Assembly (NCBI RefSeq): GCF_014844095.1
Contig: NZ_CP062163.1
Span: forward strand, 2,947,501-3,011,500
Length of the DNA stretch: 64,000 nt
Source of the DNA: Brevibacillus sp. JNUCC-41
Lineage (GTDB): Bacteria > Bacillota > Bacilli > Bacillales > DSM-1321
Direction of reading: 5' to 3'
Below the pieces are notes generated by a model. The model worked only from the letters and a program-made list of their open reading frames with translations, was not told where the DNA came from and did no database searches. Position 1 is the first letter of the stretch; each line of letters opens with the position of its first letter. Positions 8,897 to 19,191 of the stretch are shown here, one piece after another. The translations under genes and the position numbers were made by a program.

Positions 8897-10567
8897 TTAC
8901 ATTTTTCCGGATCTGAAAATGGTGTAGAGCATAAGTAAGAACATTAGGGTTGCGACGACAAATCCAATCTCGATAACCGGTATTTTCCAAAGGATCAAGG
9001 TTTCCCCGCCTATTGCAGAGCCGATAATGAGACCGACCATGATTATGCTGAATGCTAGCAGGATAATGCTGAAAGACAGCCTATTCGAGATTTGATCAAG
9101 CTTATGTAAAAACACTTGGAGTTCGGGAATGTTGATATCAAGCCGTAATTTTCCTTTTTTAATGATACCTGTCACTTCCCTGATATCCTTGGGCAATTCG
9201 GCAATGGCTTCAGCAGACTCGATGAATTGATTCCAGGCGTTCTTCGCAATGTTCTTGGGGTTGTAGCGTTCCTTAAAAAGCCTTTCTCCAAAAGGTTCAG
9301 CTGCCTTCATAATGCTGAAATTCGGATCTAATCCTTCGACAATGGCCTCCATGGTAAGCAAAGCCTTACCGAGCATCGTGAATTCGGGAGGGATTTGGAC
9401 TTGATGCCGATTGGCAACCGTGAACAGGTCATTGACAGCTCCGCCTAAGCTGATTTGGCTCAATGGGATATCATAATATTTATTTCGCAGTTCATCGATA
9501 TCCCCTCTTAATGGTGCCATCTCGATTTCGTCCGTCAGGAGGCCCATCTCTGAAAGCGTCTTGATCAATCCATTGGTGCTGCCGCGTTTCAAATTAATGA
9601 CCAGCGAGGCGAACTGAAACTTCGTCTCTTCCTCCAACCGACCCACCATTCCGAAATCCATAAGTGCGACGACATTCCCTGGCAAAATGATGATATTGCC
9701 AGGGTGGGGATCGCCGTGGTAAAAGCCGTCGATCAATATTTGCTGAAGCATGGAATTCGCTAATCTTTCCGCGATTTGCCGGCGATCATAACCTTCATCA
9801 TCAAGCTGTTTATAATGATTGATCTTAATTCCTTGAATGAAATCCATCGTCAGGACCCTTTTTGTGGAAAATTCCCAATGGATCCTTGGTACCTTAAACC
9901 CTTGATCATCGACGAATTGCTTGGCTATTCTTTCCCCGTTTCGGCCCTCGGAGTTATAATCGAGTTCTGCACGGAGTGATTTAGCGAATTCATCAATCAT
10001 TTTTCTGATTTGGTAGCGTCTTGCCCATGATATGCGTGCTTCCATTAGTCTTGCCAAATCATCGAGAATTTCCAAATCCGTTTCCACAATCGGCAGGATA
10101 TCGGGCCGCTGCACTTTGATTGCTACGACTTCCTGTGATGGAAGCCGTGCCGTGTGGACCTGACCAATCGAAGCCGTTGCCAGTGGGGTTTCATGAAATT
10201 CAAGAAAAAGGTTTTCCAAAGAATCACCCAATTCGGCTTCGACAATTTTGCGAACCCTTTCAAATGGAAAGGGGGTGACCTGGTCCTGTAGCTTTTCAAG
10301 TTCGCGGACGATTTCGTCAGGAACGAAATCACGCCTCGTACTTGCAATCTGACCAAGTTTAATGAATGTAGGTCCCAAGCTTTGTAATATCGTATGCAGC
10401 CTTTCCCCGATTGAGCGGAGGTTCAGGTTTTCATCAGGTTGGAGTTTCGATGCAGCTTTGCTCTCGGATAATCCCAGACGATAGATAAAGTAACCAAAAC
10501 CATTTTTCAAGAAGGCATTAATGATTTCTTGGTAACGATGTGCGTGTTTCAGTCGCTTGCGAAACAT
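8897..10567 (-). CDS. UbiB/ABC1/AarF-family protein kinase-like ATPase
   Basis: This 556-aa protein has the atypical kinase-like fold of the UbiB/Coq8 family. Visible are the KxGQ motif in GPTFIKLGQIASTRRD (about 66-81), the A/G-rich loop ATASIGQVHTARL, the invariant lysine region VAIKVQRP, the HGDPHPGN catalytic loop and the DFG-like metal site in VALMDFGMVGRL. Two C-terminal membrane helices (about 500-520 and 530-550) anchor it. The family supports quinone or lipid metabolism through ATPase activity; the Bacillus substrate is unknown. AGGAGGT precedes the ATG. It lies 15 bp after the phasin-like gene and is probably co-transcribed with it. Confidence 0.88.
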   Translation of the reverse strand: MFRKRLKHAHRYQEIINAFLKNGFGYFIYRLGLSESKAASKLQPDENLNLRSIGERLHTILQSLGPTFIKLGQIASTRRDFVPDEIVRELEKLQDQVTPFPFERVRKIVEAELGDSLENLFLEFHETPLATASIGQVHTARLPSQEVVAIKVQRPDILPIVETDLEILDDLARLMEARISWARRYQIRKMIDEFAKSLRAELDYNSEGRNGERIAKQFVDDQGFKVPRIHWEFSTKRVLTMDFIQGIKINHYKQLDDEGYDRRQIAERLANSMLQQILIDGFYHGDPHPGNIIILPGNVVALMDFGMVGRLEEETKFQFASLVINLKRGSTNGLIKTLSEMGLLTDEIEMAPLRGDIDELRNKYYDIPLSQISLGGAVNDLFTVANRHQVQIPPEFTMLGKALLTMEAIVEGLDPNFSIMKAAEPFGERLFKERYNPKNIAKNAWNQFIESAEAIAELPKDIREVTGIIKKGKLRLDINIPELQVFLHKLDQISNRLSFSIILLAFSIIMVGLIIGSAIGGETLILWKIPVIEIGFVVATLMFLLMLYTIFRSGKM

Positions 10568-10582
10568 TCGAGTACCTCCTGA

Positions 10583-10885
10583 TCAGGGTTGTATGTTTTG
10601 GTTCTGTTTTTCCAAAATCGCGATACGGCGCTCCAATTCCTGAACTTCTTCTTTAGTTGCCAAGTTTAGGCCATTGAGTGCTTGGTTGACTTTGGCCTTG
10701 ACGGAATCATCCAGCTGCTTTTGGGCTTGTTCCCCTTTTTCGACCCATTGCTTAATAAGAACCTTGGAGTCTTCTTTTGAGATATCGCCTTTTTTCACAA
10801 GAGAGTCCACTGCTTTTTCAATTTGCTCTTTTGTAGCAGCGGCAGCACCTAAACCTAAAGAAAACACATTTTTTAATAAGTCCAT
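10583..10885 (-). CDS. phasin-like small helical protein
   Basis: This 100-aa protein starts MDLLKNVFSLGLGAAAATKE and continues as two amphipathic helices, ending in a coiled coil ATKEEVQELERRIAILEKQN. It matches proteins usually labelled phasin family or PHA-synthesis regulator, which often precede UbiB-type genes in Firmicutes. A longer open frame to 10957 exists, but GGAGG (complement of 10895-10899) fits only the ATG at 10885. It forms an operon with the UbiB gene downstream. A granule-coat role is not demonstrated by the sequence; it could equally be a membrane-associated partner of the UbiB protein. Confidence 0.7.
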   Translation of the reverse strand: MDLLKNVFSLGLGAAAATKEQIEKAVDSLVKKGDISKEDSKVLIKQWVEKGEQAQKQLDDSVKAKVNQALNGLNLATKEEVQELERRIAILEKQNQNIQP

Positions 10886-11129
10886 TTTTACATTCCTCCA
10901 ATTAAAATTTTCACACTGTAAGAAAGATAATGACGGATGCTTTTCACTGTGCTTCATTCTTGTTGATACTATCTATCATACATCACTTTAGGGCCGCTAC
11001 AAAAATATAAGGGTTCTGCAGATTTTTGATGATAAGGAAAAGAATTAATTGATCAGGCGCGGAAATGTTTGAAGTGAAGCGAATTGGATAATATGATAGG
11101 GACAAATCTATGAAAGCGGGGATGGAATA

Positions 11130-11879
11130 ATGGGATTCACAAATAAAACGGTGATTGTAACAGGCGCTTCGAATGGTATAGGGAGAGGCGTGGCAAAGGG
11201 ATATGCAGAAAGCGGCGCTGCTGTCGTTCTCGCAGATTTGGACGAGCGGGAAGGTGTTCTGTATGTGGAAGAGCTCAAAAGTAACGGACATGAAGCCATG
11301 TTCGTTAAAACGGATGTACGCAAGGAGGATGACATCCAACATTTGATGGATGTAACTTTAAAAACATATAAGACCATTGATATATTAATCAATAATGCAG
11401 GAAAGGCATTATTCAAATCGCTTTATGATCTGACGATTGAGGATTGGGACGATATGATGAATACGAATTTGCGCAGTGTTTTCCTTTGTTCCCGGGCAGC
11501 GGCAGAATCGATGCGGAAAAATGCAAAGGGAGGTGCAATCATCAATATAGCATCAACCAGAGCGATAATGTCTGAGCCGGATTCTGAATCCTATGCAGCG
11601 ACAAAAGGTGGGATCAAAGCCCTGACACATGCACTTGCCGCTTCTTTAGGCAAAGAGAAAATTACGGTCAATTCGATTTCTCCGGGCTGGATTGAAACGG
11701 GAGATTATGACTCGCTGAGGGATAAGGATCATCAGCAGCATTTTTCCAATCGGGTTGGTATGCCGGAAGACATTGCAAGGGCCTGTCTTTATTTGACGGC
11801 AACGGAAAATAATTTCGTTACGGGTGCGGATCTTATCGTCGATGGAGGCATGACAAGAAAAATGATGTACGAGGAGTAA
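11130..11879 (+). CDS. short-chain dehydrogenase/reductase (SDR)
   Basis: This 249-aa classical SDR has the cofactor motif TGASNGIGRGVA (about 11-22), NNAG, a serine in INIASTRAIM, and the catalytic YAATK. The acidic residue in VVLADLDE after the second strand suggests a preference for NAD(H). SPGWIETGDYDSL and VDGGMTRK close the fold. It oxidises or reduces an alcohol/ketone of unknown identity. The ATG follows a GGGGATGG ribosome binding site. It converges on a small hypothetical gene with one base between the two stops, leaving no room for a separate terminator. Confidence 0.85.
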   Translation: MGFTNKTVIVTGASNGIGRGVAKGYAESGAAVVLADLDEREGVLYVEELKSNGHEAMFVKTDVRKEDDIQHLMDVTLKTYKTIDILINNAGKALFKSLYDLTIEDWDDMMNTNLRSVFLCSRAAAESMRKNAKGGAIINIASTRAIMSEPDSESYAATKGGIKALTHALAASLGKEKITVNSISPGWIETGDYDSLRDKDHQQHFSNRVGMPEDIARACLYLTATENNFVTGADLIVDGGMTRKMMYEE

Positions 11880-11880
11880 C

Positions 11881-12111
11881 TCATTTTTTCCGATAGAGAT
11901 ATTGCAGTTCAGTTCCGAGCTCACGGTTGAGCAGCTGTTCCATTTCTTCAAGCTCCTTTATGCCGATAGGGGCATCGGCAGCTGTCCAGTGAATGGTATA
12001 AACAAAATAGTAATCTCTTATTTTTCGGAAAATAACAGGCGAATTCGGGAATTGATCAAAAATTGCCCTGATATTATAGCGTCTCATGTAGGACCACTTA
12101 ACAAGCTGCAT
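11881..12111 (-). CDS. hypothetical protein, about 76 aa
   Basis: I do not recognise the family. The protein has a mixed aromatic core (RDYYFVYTIHWT) followed by an acidic helix (GIKELEEMEQLLNRELGTEL) and a basic end YLYRKK; no signal peptide or metal site. A TTG at 12132 would lengthen it, but AAAGGATGG at correct distance supports the ATG at 12111. It lies downstream of the AIM24-like gene in the same direction, with a 6-bp stem CTGCCA/TGGCAG at 12146-12160 in between, and could be co-transcribed with it. Confidence 0.5.
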   Translation of the reverse strand: MQLVKWSYMRRYNIRAIFDQFPNSPVIFRKIRDYYFVYTIHWTAADAPIGIKELEEMEQLLNRELGTELQYLYRKK

Positions 12112-12174
12112 GTAGCTACCCATCCTTTTCAAAAGAGATCAATGACTGCCAGGGTGGCAGCCATTGGTCGGTTC

Positions 12175-12966
12175 TTATTTATCGTTGAATAAATTGAATA
12201 AGCCTCTAGCTACGCTGCCTTCTTCGGATGATCCTCCATTTTGCGGCGCTGCAGCAAATACACGGCTGGCAAGCCGGCTGAATGGCAAGGATTGCACCCA
12301 CACGGTTCCGGGCCCTTTTAATGTTGCAAAGAATAAACCTTCGCCTCCGAATAAAGCGGTTTTCACGCCTTTTACAGTTTCAATATTATAATCTACCCCG
12401 CTAGTCATTGCCACTAAACATCCTGTATCGACGCGTAAAATCTCTCCTGCTGACAATTCCTTTTTATGGATCGTGCCGCCGGCATGAACGAAGGTCATCC
12501 CATCTCCTTCAAGTTTTTGCATGATGAAGCCTTCACCGCCAAAGAAGCCTGCCCCTATTTTTCTCTGAAACTCAATTCCGACCGAAACGCCTTTTGCTGC
12601 CGCCAGGAAAGCGTCTTTTTGACATATGATTTTCCCGCCTAGCTCGCTTAAATCCATCGGGATGATTTTACCTGGATAAGGCGAGGCGAATGAAACGTGT
12701 TTTTTATCTCGTCCTTCATTCGTAAAAGCCGTCATGAAAAGACTCTCACCAGTAAGGAGCCGTTTCCCGGCACCGAATAGCTTACCCATCATTCCGCTGT
12801 CACCATTCGAAGACCCATCGCCAAAGATGGTTTCCATCTTGATTCGATCTTCCATCATCATTAAACTTCCTGCTTCGGCAATCACCGTTTCCTGAGGGTC
12901 CAATTCCACTTCAACAAACTGCATGTCATCACCATATATTTTAAAATCTATTTCATGGTTATTCAT
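12175..12966 (-). CDS. TIGR00266 / AIM24-family protein
   Basis: This 263-aa protein has the beta-rich AIM24/DUF124 fold: repeated glycine-rich strands ([66 protein letters not shown]). The family is widespread and its biochemical role in bacteria is unclear; it often sits near stress genes. A loop rich in G, D and S ([14 protein letters not shown]) separates the first strands, and the C-terminus after PFSRLASR is low-complexity. GATAGGAGGAATGG precedes the ATG. It is divergent from glpK. Confidence 0.8.
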   Translation of the reverse strand: MNNHEIDFKIYGDDMQFVEVELDPQETVIAEAGSLMMMEDRIKMETIFGDGSSNGDSGMMGKLFGAGKRLLTGESLFMTAFTNEGRDKKHVSFASPYPGKIIPMDLSELGGKIICQKDAFLAAAKGVSVGIEFQRKIGAGFFGGEGFIMQKLEGDGMTFVHAGGTIHKKELSAGEILRVDTGCLVAMTSGVDYNIETVKGVKTALFGGEGLFFATLKGPGTVWVQSLPFSRLASRVFAAAPQNGGSSEEGSVARGLFNLFNDK

Positions 12967-13140
12967 TTTCCATTCCTCCTATCCGCTTTATTTTCATTGT
13001 AAAAGATAAACTCTTAACCTGCCAATATTTTTCAGCTTTCCGCTGTGATTTATATATTTTTTGTTTTCAAGGGTATATCTAGTAAAATGAAGAAAGAAAA
13101 AACAGCATGACATTTAAGGTGAAATGAAATGTAATCTTAA

Positions 13141-14649
<1,509 letters not shown>

Positions 14650-14682
14650 TGTAAGTAAGGGTATTATTAATAGAGGAGAGAG

Positions 14683-14721
14683 ATGAATACAGAACGTACA
14701 AACATAAAAAAGGGGTGGTAA
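14683..14721 (+). CDS. 12-residue upstream ORF before the CBS gene
   Basis: A GAGGAGAG at 14672-14679 precedes an ATG that opens 12 codons (MNTERTNIKKGW) ending TAA at 14719-14721, one base before the CBS ATG. The mini-ORF runs through the GGGGTGG ribosome binding site of the CBS gene, so its translation could regulate or feed that start. It may also be chance. Confidence 0.3.
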   Translation: MNTERTNIKKGW

Positions 14722-14722
14722 T

Positions 14723-15190
14723 ATGTTAGTCAAGGATTTCATGATAAGGGAAGTCTATGTAGCCCGTCCTGATTTTACATTAAAGGAAATTCTGCGAATC
14801 TTAATCGAAAATAAAGTGGGCGGGGTACCGGTCGTGGATGAACATGATAAGCTATTGGGAATGGTGACGGACGGGGATATCCTTCGTTATTTGACACCTG
14901 CTGAGGAAGCCATCATGGGTTATTTCACCTATATTACGGTTCTTCCCGGTGAAGAATTGGATGAAAAGGTTACATCCAAAATGAATGATAAAGTTGCACG
15001 AATCATTAAAAATAAAAGGATTACAAAGCTATCCCCCGAAGATCCGTTAGATGAATTGATAAAGGTCCTTTCCAAGCATCATTTCAAGAAGATCCCTGTC
15101 GTGGACAAAAATGATAAAGTCGTCGGCATCATCAGCAGGGGAGATGCACTAAGGGCCCTATATAAGGAATTCGTTCAAAATCTTGAATAA
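14723..15190 (+). CDS. CBS-domain pair protein
   Basis: This 155-aa protein consists of two CBS domains (Bateman module): residues 1-60 (FMIREVYVARPDFTLKEIL, VGGVPVVDEHDKLLGMVTDG) and 90-150 (ITKLSPEDPLDELIKVLSK, FKKIPVVDKNDKVVGIISRG). Such modules bind adenine nucleotides or similar ligands and report energy or ionic state; free-standing ones lack an effector domain, so the partner is unknown. GGGGTGG at 14712-14718 precedes the ATG. It follows glpK by 73 bp and could be transcribed from the same promoter. Its terminator has been split by an IS element. Confidence 0.85.
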   Translation: MLVKDFMIREVYVARPDFTLKEILRILIENKVGGVPVVDEHDKLLGMVTDGDILRYLTPAEEAIMGYFTYITVLPGEELDEKVTSKMNDKVARIIKNKRITKLSPEDPLDELIKVLSKHHFKKIPVVDKNDKVVGIISRGDALRALYKEFVQNLE

Positions 15191-15196
15191 GGGATT

Positions 15197-15217
15197 AAAA
15201 AAAGGCCCGCTCGTAAT
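15197..15217 (+). terminator. left half of a bidirectional terminator split by the IS
   Basis: AAAAAAAGGCCCGCTCG (15197-15213) plus TAAT. It pairs exactly with CGAGCGGGCCTTTTTTT at 16693-16709. Removing the IS and one copy of the AAT duplication rebuilds a perfect 17-bp stem with a TAAT loop. Confidence 0.9.
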
Positions 15218-15226
15218 TGAACTATA

Positions 15227-15276
15227 CCCCGGATAACGGACACACATAAAAAAGTGTCCCTTATCCGGGGTTTTTT
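15227..15276 (+). terminator. hairpin and T-run inside the left end of the IS
   Basis: CCCCGGATAA-CGGACAC (15227-15243) pairs with GTGTCC-TTATCCGGGG (15254-15270), followed by TTTTTT. It would stop transcription entering from the CBS gene, insulating the transposase and partly replacing the terminator it broke. Confidence 0.8.
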
Positions 15277-15316
15277 ATGTTTCAATAGGTGTAATGAGTA
15301 TGGACGGAGGGTTTCT

Positions 15317-15742
15317 ATGAGTAAGAAAATATATACTGAATTTCAGATTAAAGAACTTGAAAAGAATCCAAATATCATAAGTGCTTCAGAGCGTTCTATT
15401 TCATATAATCCTGAATTTAAAACAAAAGCTGTTAAGGAATATAAAAAGGGGAAATCCCCCTCTCAAATTTTCATAGAACAGGGATTTAATCTCGAAATAA
15501 TTGGTAAGGAACAACCTAAGCGTTGTCTACAGCGCTGGCGTGATACCTTTGAAAGGTTTGGTGAGGAAGGCTTCCTTACGGAACGCCGTGGAAAAGGAAG
15601 TACAGGCCGCCCTTCTTCCAAGCCACAGTCTGTAGAGGATCAACTTAGGAAGGCCGAAGCGAGAATCAAATTCCTTGAAGCAGAAAATGACTTTCTAAAA
15701 AAGCTGGAAGAGTTAGAAAGGCGGGCGTTGAAAAAGAAATAA
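15317..15742 (+). CDS. IS3-family transposase OrfA
   Basis: This 141-aa DNA-binding subunit has an N-terminal helix-turn-helix region (NPEFKTKAVKEYKKGKSPSQ; LQRWRDTFERFGEEGF) and a C-terminal leucine zipper (EDQLRKAEARIKFLEAENDF). The frame is open from 15254, but GGAGGG at 15306-15311 selects the ATG at 15317. OrfA recognises the terminal repeats and, with OrfB, is made as a fusion by -1 frameshifting. A canonical A-AAA-AAG slippery heptamer at 15697-15703 lies just after the orfB-frame stop at 15688-15690 and before the orfA stop, where a functional site must be. A weaker G-AAA-AAG lies near 15730. Confidence 0.9.
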   Translation: MSKKIYTEFQIKELEKNPNIISASERSISYNPEFKTKAVKEYKKGKSPSQIFIEQGFNLEIIGKEQPKRCLQRWRDTFERFGEEGFLTERRGKGSTGRPSSKPQSVEDQLRKAEARIKFLEAENDFLKKLEELERRALKKK

Positions 15743-16650
15743 TTCTAACTACAGCTGAGAAGTTCTATCTGATTGAAAGAACGATCAGGACATACCAGTT
15801 AAAGAAGGCTGTTTCCTATCTATGCAAATTGGCTGGTGTAAGTCGAAGTGGTTACTACGATTGGTTAAAGGCAGCTCCAAGCCGTGAGTTACGCGAGGAA
15901 CAGGATGTTTTGGACATAGACTTAATTAAAAATATATTCCTCACTAAAAAGGAAAAAGTAGGCGCTCTCCAAATTAAAATGGTTATGGAAAATGATTATT
16001 CGGCCGTCATGAATCATAAGAAAATCAGACGGTTGATGGCAAAATATAATCTCTTCGCAAAAATCAGAAGGGCCAATCCGTATCGAAAGTTGGCTAAGGC
16101 AACCCAGGAGCACCTTACTTGTCCAAATCTTCTTAATCGTGAATTCAAACAGAAGGAGCCAGGAAAAGTTCTGCTTACTGACATTACCTACCTTTATTAT
16201 GGAAAGGGTCAAAAAGCGTATTTGTCATGCGTAAAAGATGCGGCTACAAAAGAAATAGTTACGTATCATTTATCCACGTCATTAGATATGAATATCGTTT
16301 ATGAAACGTTAAACAAGCTAAGGCAGGCTGTGAATCACGAGTTCCATACGAGTGCAATCCTGCATTCTGACCAAGGATTCCATTACACCCATCCTCTATT
16401 TCAAAACAAAGTGAAGGAACTTGGGCTAACCCAATCCATGTCCCGTAAGGGAAACTGTTGGGATAATGCGCCGATGGAAAGTTTTTTTGGCCACTTTAAA
16501 GATTTAGCAGAATATAAAACATGTACTAATCTAACGGCTGTGAAGGAAGAAGTTGATCGAGTTATAGAAGAATACAATGAGTGTCGTTATCAATGGGGAC
16601 TAAAGAAAATGGCCCCGGTACAATACCGGGACCACCTATTAGCCGCATAG
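15691..16650 (+). CDS. IS3-family transposase OrfB (DDE catalytic part)
   Basis: This frame, -1 relative to orfA, is open from 15691 to TAG at 16648-16650; its product is expected mainly as the OrfAB fusion. A free TTG start at 15829 is possible. It contains the HTH_21 segment (LAGVSRSGYYDWLK), then the rve integrase core with catalytic residues D in LTDITYLYY, D in LHSDQGFHYTH, and E in NCWDNAPMESFFGHFK, the DDE triad with its 35-residue last spacing. The C-terminus ends YNECRYQWGLKKMAPVQYRDHL, standard for the IS150 group. All catalytic residues are present. Confidence 0.93.
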   Translation, partial: LSKKAGRVRKAGVEKEIILTTAEKFYLIERTIRTYQLKKAVSYLCKLAGVSRSGYYDWLKAAPSRELREEQDVLDIDLIKNIFLTKKEKVGALQIKMVMENDYSAVMNHKKIRRLMAKYNLFAKIRRANPYRKLAKATQEHLTCPNLLNREFKQKEPGKVLLTDITYLYYGKGQKAYLSCVKDAATKEIVTYHLSTSLDMNIVYETLNKLRQAVNHEFHTSAILHSDQGFHYTHPLFQNKVKELGLTQSMSRKGNCWDNAPMESFFGHFKDLAEYKTCTNLTAVKEEVDRVIEEYNECRYQWGLKKMAPVQYRDHLLAA

Positions 16651-16689
16651 GCACTTTTTTATACTGTCCGAAAAATGGGGCATAGTTCA

Positions 16690-16709
16690 AATCGAGCGGG
16701 CCTTTTTTT
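16690..16709 (+). terminator. right half of the split bidirectional terminator
   Basis: AAT (duplicated target) then CGAGCGGGCC and seven T. Read on the minus strand this half was the first arm of the terminator for the penicillin-binding protein gene, whose stop is at 16717. Confidence 0.9.
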
Positions 16710-16716
16710 GTAATTA

Positions 16717-18831
16717 TCATTGAGTGCTTTCTAATGCTTTATCTGCATCAGATTCACCTTTTGCTCTTTTTTCCTTCAATTTAAAGTAGGCGTCCATTAC
16801 GTCCCGCCCGATCCGTTTGTTAATATCATCAGAGGGCTTACCTTGATACACCCATGGCACGACAACGGAAAATGCCACTTCCGGATTATTGTGAGGTGCA
16901 TAACCTACAAGCGTCAAATTGATAGTCGGGACTGGCGCGCTATATTGATTCCTCCGCGGTCCGTCGTAAAAGGCCTCGGCAGTACCCGTTTTTGCTGCCG
17001 CACGGTAAGACTTCCCGCCGAAATATTTATAGGCCGTCCCGCCTGGCTCCTGGGCAACCTGCCTGAATCCTTCCTGGACACGCTGCAACCAAACGTCTTT
17101 CCCGCCTAAATCGTTTAACACTATGGGACTCATTGTTTTAAAGACGCTGCCCAATTCATTGTGTTCGTTGGATGGATTCCTGATTTCCCTGACCATATGG
17201 GGCTCAAGCCTTTTTCCGCCGTTCGCAATCGTCGAAACATACTGTGCCAATTGCATGGGTGTATATGTATCATACTGGCCAATCGATAAATCCAGCAGCA
17301 ATCCGTCTGTTGACATATCGACTCCTTTAAACCCTACGGATTCATTTGGCAGGTCGATGCCTGTACGGACACCTAAACCGAATTGGGCATAATGATTCCG
17401 CATGATGGAATAAGCTTCCCGGTTGATTCCTAACGGCCGGTGAGGGATATAATGACCGCCGGCAATTTTGATTGCCGTCATGAACATATAGACATTCGAC
17501 GATTTCTTTAACGCAGAGACATCGGTTACATAGCCCAAATCACTATAAGATCCTTTGGGATTAGCCCCTGCTAAAAGGAGTTTCCTGTCAAAAAAAGCTG
17601 ACCCTGGTGCGATGGCTCCTGTCTGAAAGCCTGTGTAGACAGTGGCTCCTTTAACAGATGATCCCATCGTATAGGAGGTCGTAATGTTTCCAAGGGCAAA
17701 ATCGTTCATTTCGGTCAATCCGGTTTTACTGTTGCGGCCGTATTGCCTGCCGGCCATCGTGAGTACCTCGCCTGTATTCGGGTCCATTAAAACGACGAAG
17801 GCACGATCCAATAAGTAGGTATTTCCCTTAGCCTTGGTTTTGCGCAATTCGTTCTCGATGATTTTTTCAACCTGCTGCTGCAGCTCCATATCAATTGTCA
17901 GGACCAAGTCTTTTCCGCTCTGCCCTTCAGTGAGGGTATTCGTATTGATGACTTCCCCTTTGCTCAGCACATTTTCAATCCGCGTCTTTTGACCGCGCAG
18001 GACATCTTCATATTGCTTTTCGATATAACTTTTTCCGACCCGGTCATTCCTGGTATAGTCGCGTGCCAGATAATAGTCGATATTTTCACTGGGAATGCCT
18101 TCTTCGGAAGAAGAGACCTTGCCAAGAACAGAGCGGAGGGTCTCGTCATACTTATAGGTCCTTTCCCAATCCGTCGTTACATCCACGCCTGGCATTTCAT
18201 CCAAATGTTCGCTGACCCTGGCGAATTCCTTAGTGGTGACATCTTTATTCTTCACGATTGACGGTGCGAGGGCATAGCCGCTATTGAATTCCCGGAAGAT
18301 GGCGATCACTTCCAATTCATCCTTGGTGAATTCCTTGATATTCTCTTCGGTCACCCGTCCCATTTGAAGTTTGTATAAATCTTTTTGCTCCAATTTCTTT
18401 TCGATGACTTTCTTCTTCTCGGCCTTGGTGATCAAAGCATCGGCTTCTTTCGGATGTTTTAAAATCCAAAAATCCTTTTTATCCGGCAAGGTCACCTTTT
18501 TGGTATCCTTTTCTATCAAGGTAGCAAGGACCTCTGCCGTCTTCACCATATCGGCCGTTTTCGTATTCGGGTATTTCGTATAAGTGATGGCATTACGCGG
18601 CTCATTATCAACGACCGGATTCAAGTTGCGGTCATACATCTTGCCACGGGGAACGGGGGTATTGGCCACATCGTTTTCCGTTCGGTCCACTTCCCGGAGG
18701 TAATCATCCCCATACACGATTTGGACGATGCCAAGCCGGATTATTAAGCTTGAAAATAAAATGAATATTAAAAAGAACATGAAGTTCAGCCGGAAAGGAA
18801 TTGGGGTTTTTTTCTTTTTTTCTTTGGCCAT
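16717..18831 (-). CDS. class B penicillin-binding protein (PbpA/PbpH type transpeptidase)
   Basis: This is a 704-aa peptidoglycan transpeptidase of the elongation type. A basic N-terminus (KEKKKKTPIPFRLN) is followed by one membrane segment (about 15-35), a PBP dimerisation domain starting at VPRGKMYDRN, and a transpeptidase domain with SxxK in TMGSSVKGA, SxN in KKSSNVYM and KTG in AAKTGTAEAF. All three catalytic motifs are intact. It resembles B. subtilis PbpA and PbpH, which act redundantly in rod-shape maintenance. An ATG at 18840 abuts the AAAGGA ribosome binding site, so the ATG at 18831 is preferred. Its downstream terminator is split by the IS, though half-stems and the IS end remain. 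Confidence 0.9.
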   Translation of the reverse strand: MAKEKKKKTPIPFRLNFMFFLIFILFSSLIIRLGIVQIVYGDDYLREVDRTENDVANTPVPRGKMYDRNLNPVVDNEPRNAITYTKYPNTKTADMVKTAEVLATLIEKDTKKVTLPDKKDFWILKHPKEADALITKAEKKKVIEKKLEQKDLYKLQMGRVTEENIKEFTKDELEVIAIFREFNSGYALAPSIVKNKDVTTKEFARVSEHLDEMPGVDVTTDWERTYKYDETLRSVLGKVSSSEEGIPSENIDYYLARDYTRNDRVGKSYIEKQYEDVLRGQKTRIENVLSKGEVINTNTLTEGQSGKDLVLTIDMELQQQVEKIIENELRKTKAKGNTYLLDRAFVVLMDPNTGEVLTMAGRQYGRNSKTGLTEMNDFALGNITTSYTMGSSVKGATVYTGFQTGAIAPGSAFFDRKLLLAGANPKGSYSDLGYVTDVSALKKSSNVYMFMTAIKIAGGHYIPHRPLGINREAYSIMRNHYAQFGLGVRTGIDLPNESVGFKGVDMSTDGLLLDLSIGQYDTYTPMQLAQYVSTIANGGKRLEPHMVREIRNPSNEHNELGSVFKTMSPIVLNDLGGKDVWLQRVQEGFRQVAQEPGGTAYKYFGGKSYRAAAKTGTAEAFYDGPRRNQYSAPVPTINLTLVGYAPHNNPEVAFSVVVPWVYQGKPSDDINKRIGRDVMDAYFKLKEKRAKGESDADKALESTQ

Positions 18832-19191
18832 CAGTAACATTCCTTTCTAGTAAAAGTAAAAAATAAGAAAATTCCTATCTCCAATGATATATAAAATTAA
18901 CTTATTTTTCTATGCTTTATCCGTAAATTTATCTATATTTCCAAAAGAATGTTTTGAAGTTATATAATTCCTAGTAATCTTATAATTAGGAAAATTGCTA
19001 TAAAGGCCAATGAGTCCGAAGTGGTTTTAATAGATAAAGAGAGGGCGAAGCGGCAAAGCGACCATCATGAGGAGAGAAGTACATATGAGGCGCTTCTGTG
19101 AAAAAGGGGAGCTCACAAAGTGAATGAATGAACAATGAATGACTTTAATCTTTGGAATCCATTCACAATGACTTAAGTACCATGATAAGCA
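18832..19191 (+). other. 360-bp gene-poor interval
   Basis: AT-rich promoter-like DNA for the penicillin-binding protein lies next to its start. Further on, a forward frame is open for about 48 codons to a TGA near 19101 (includes DKERAKRQSDHHEERSTYEA) with no start or ribosome binding site; it may be a coding relic. A 12-codon ATG frame at 19084 follows AGGAGAG but ends at once. I see no RNA gene. Confidence 0.35.

Larger units (their letters stand above)
15218..16689 (+). mobile_element. IS3-family (IS150-like) insertion sequence, 1472 bp
   Basis: Ends are TGAACTATACCCC at the left and, inverted, TGAACTATGCCCC at the right, with TG...CA termini; a second block CGGACA is also conserved in both ends. 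The element is flanked by AAT direct repeats (15215-15217 and 16690-16692). It carries orfA and orfB in overlapping frames with a DDE transposase. No internal damage was seen, so it is probably intact and possibly active. It sits in the loop of a terminator between the CBS gene and the penicillin-binding protein gene. Confidence 0.95.

Noticed and set aside
12164-12391. 75-aa forward ORF
   Set aside because: It is antisense to the conserved C-terminus of the AIM24-family gene.
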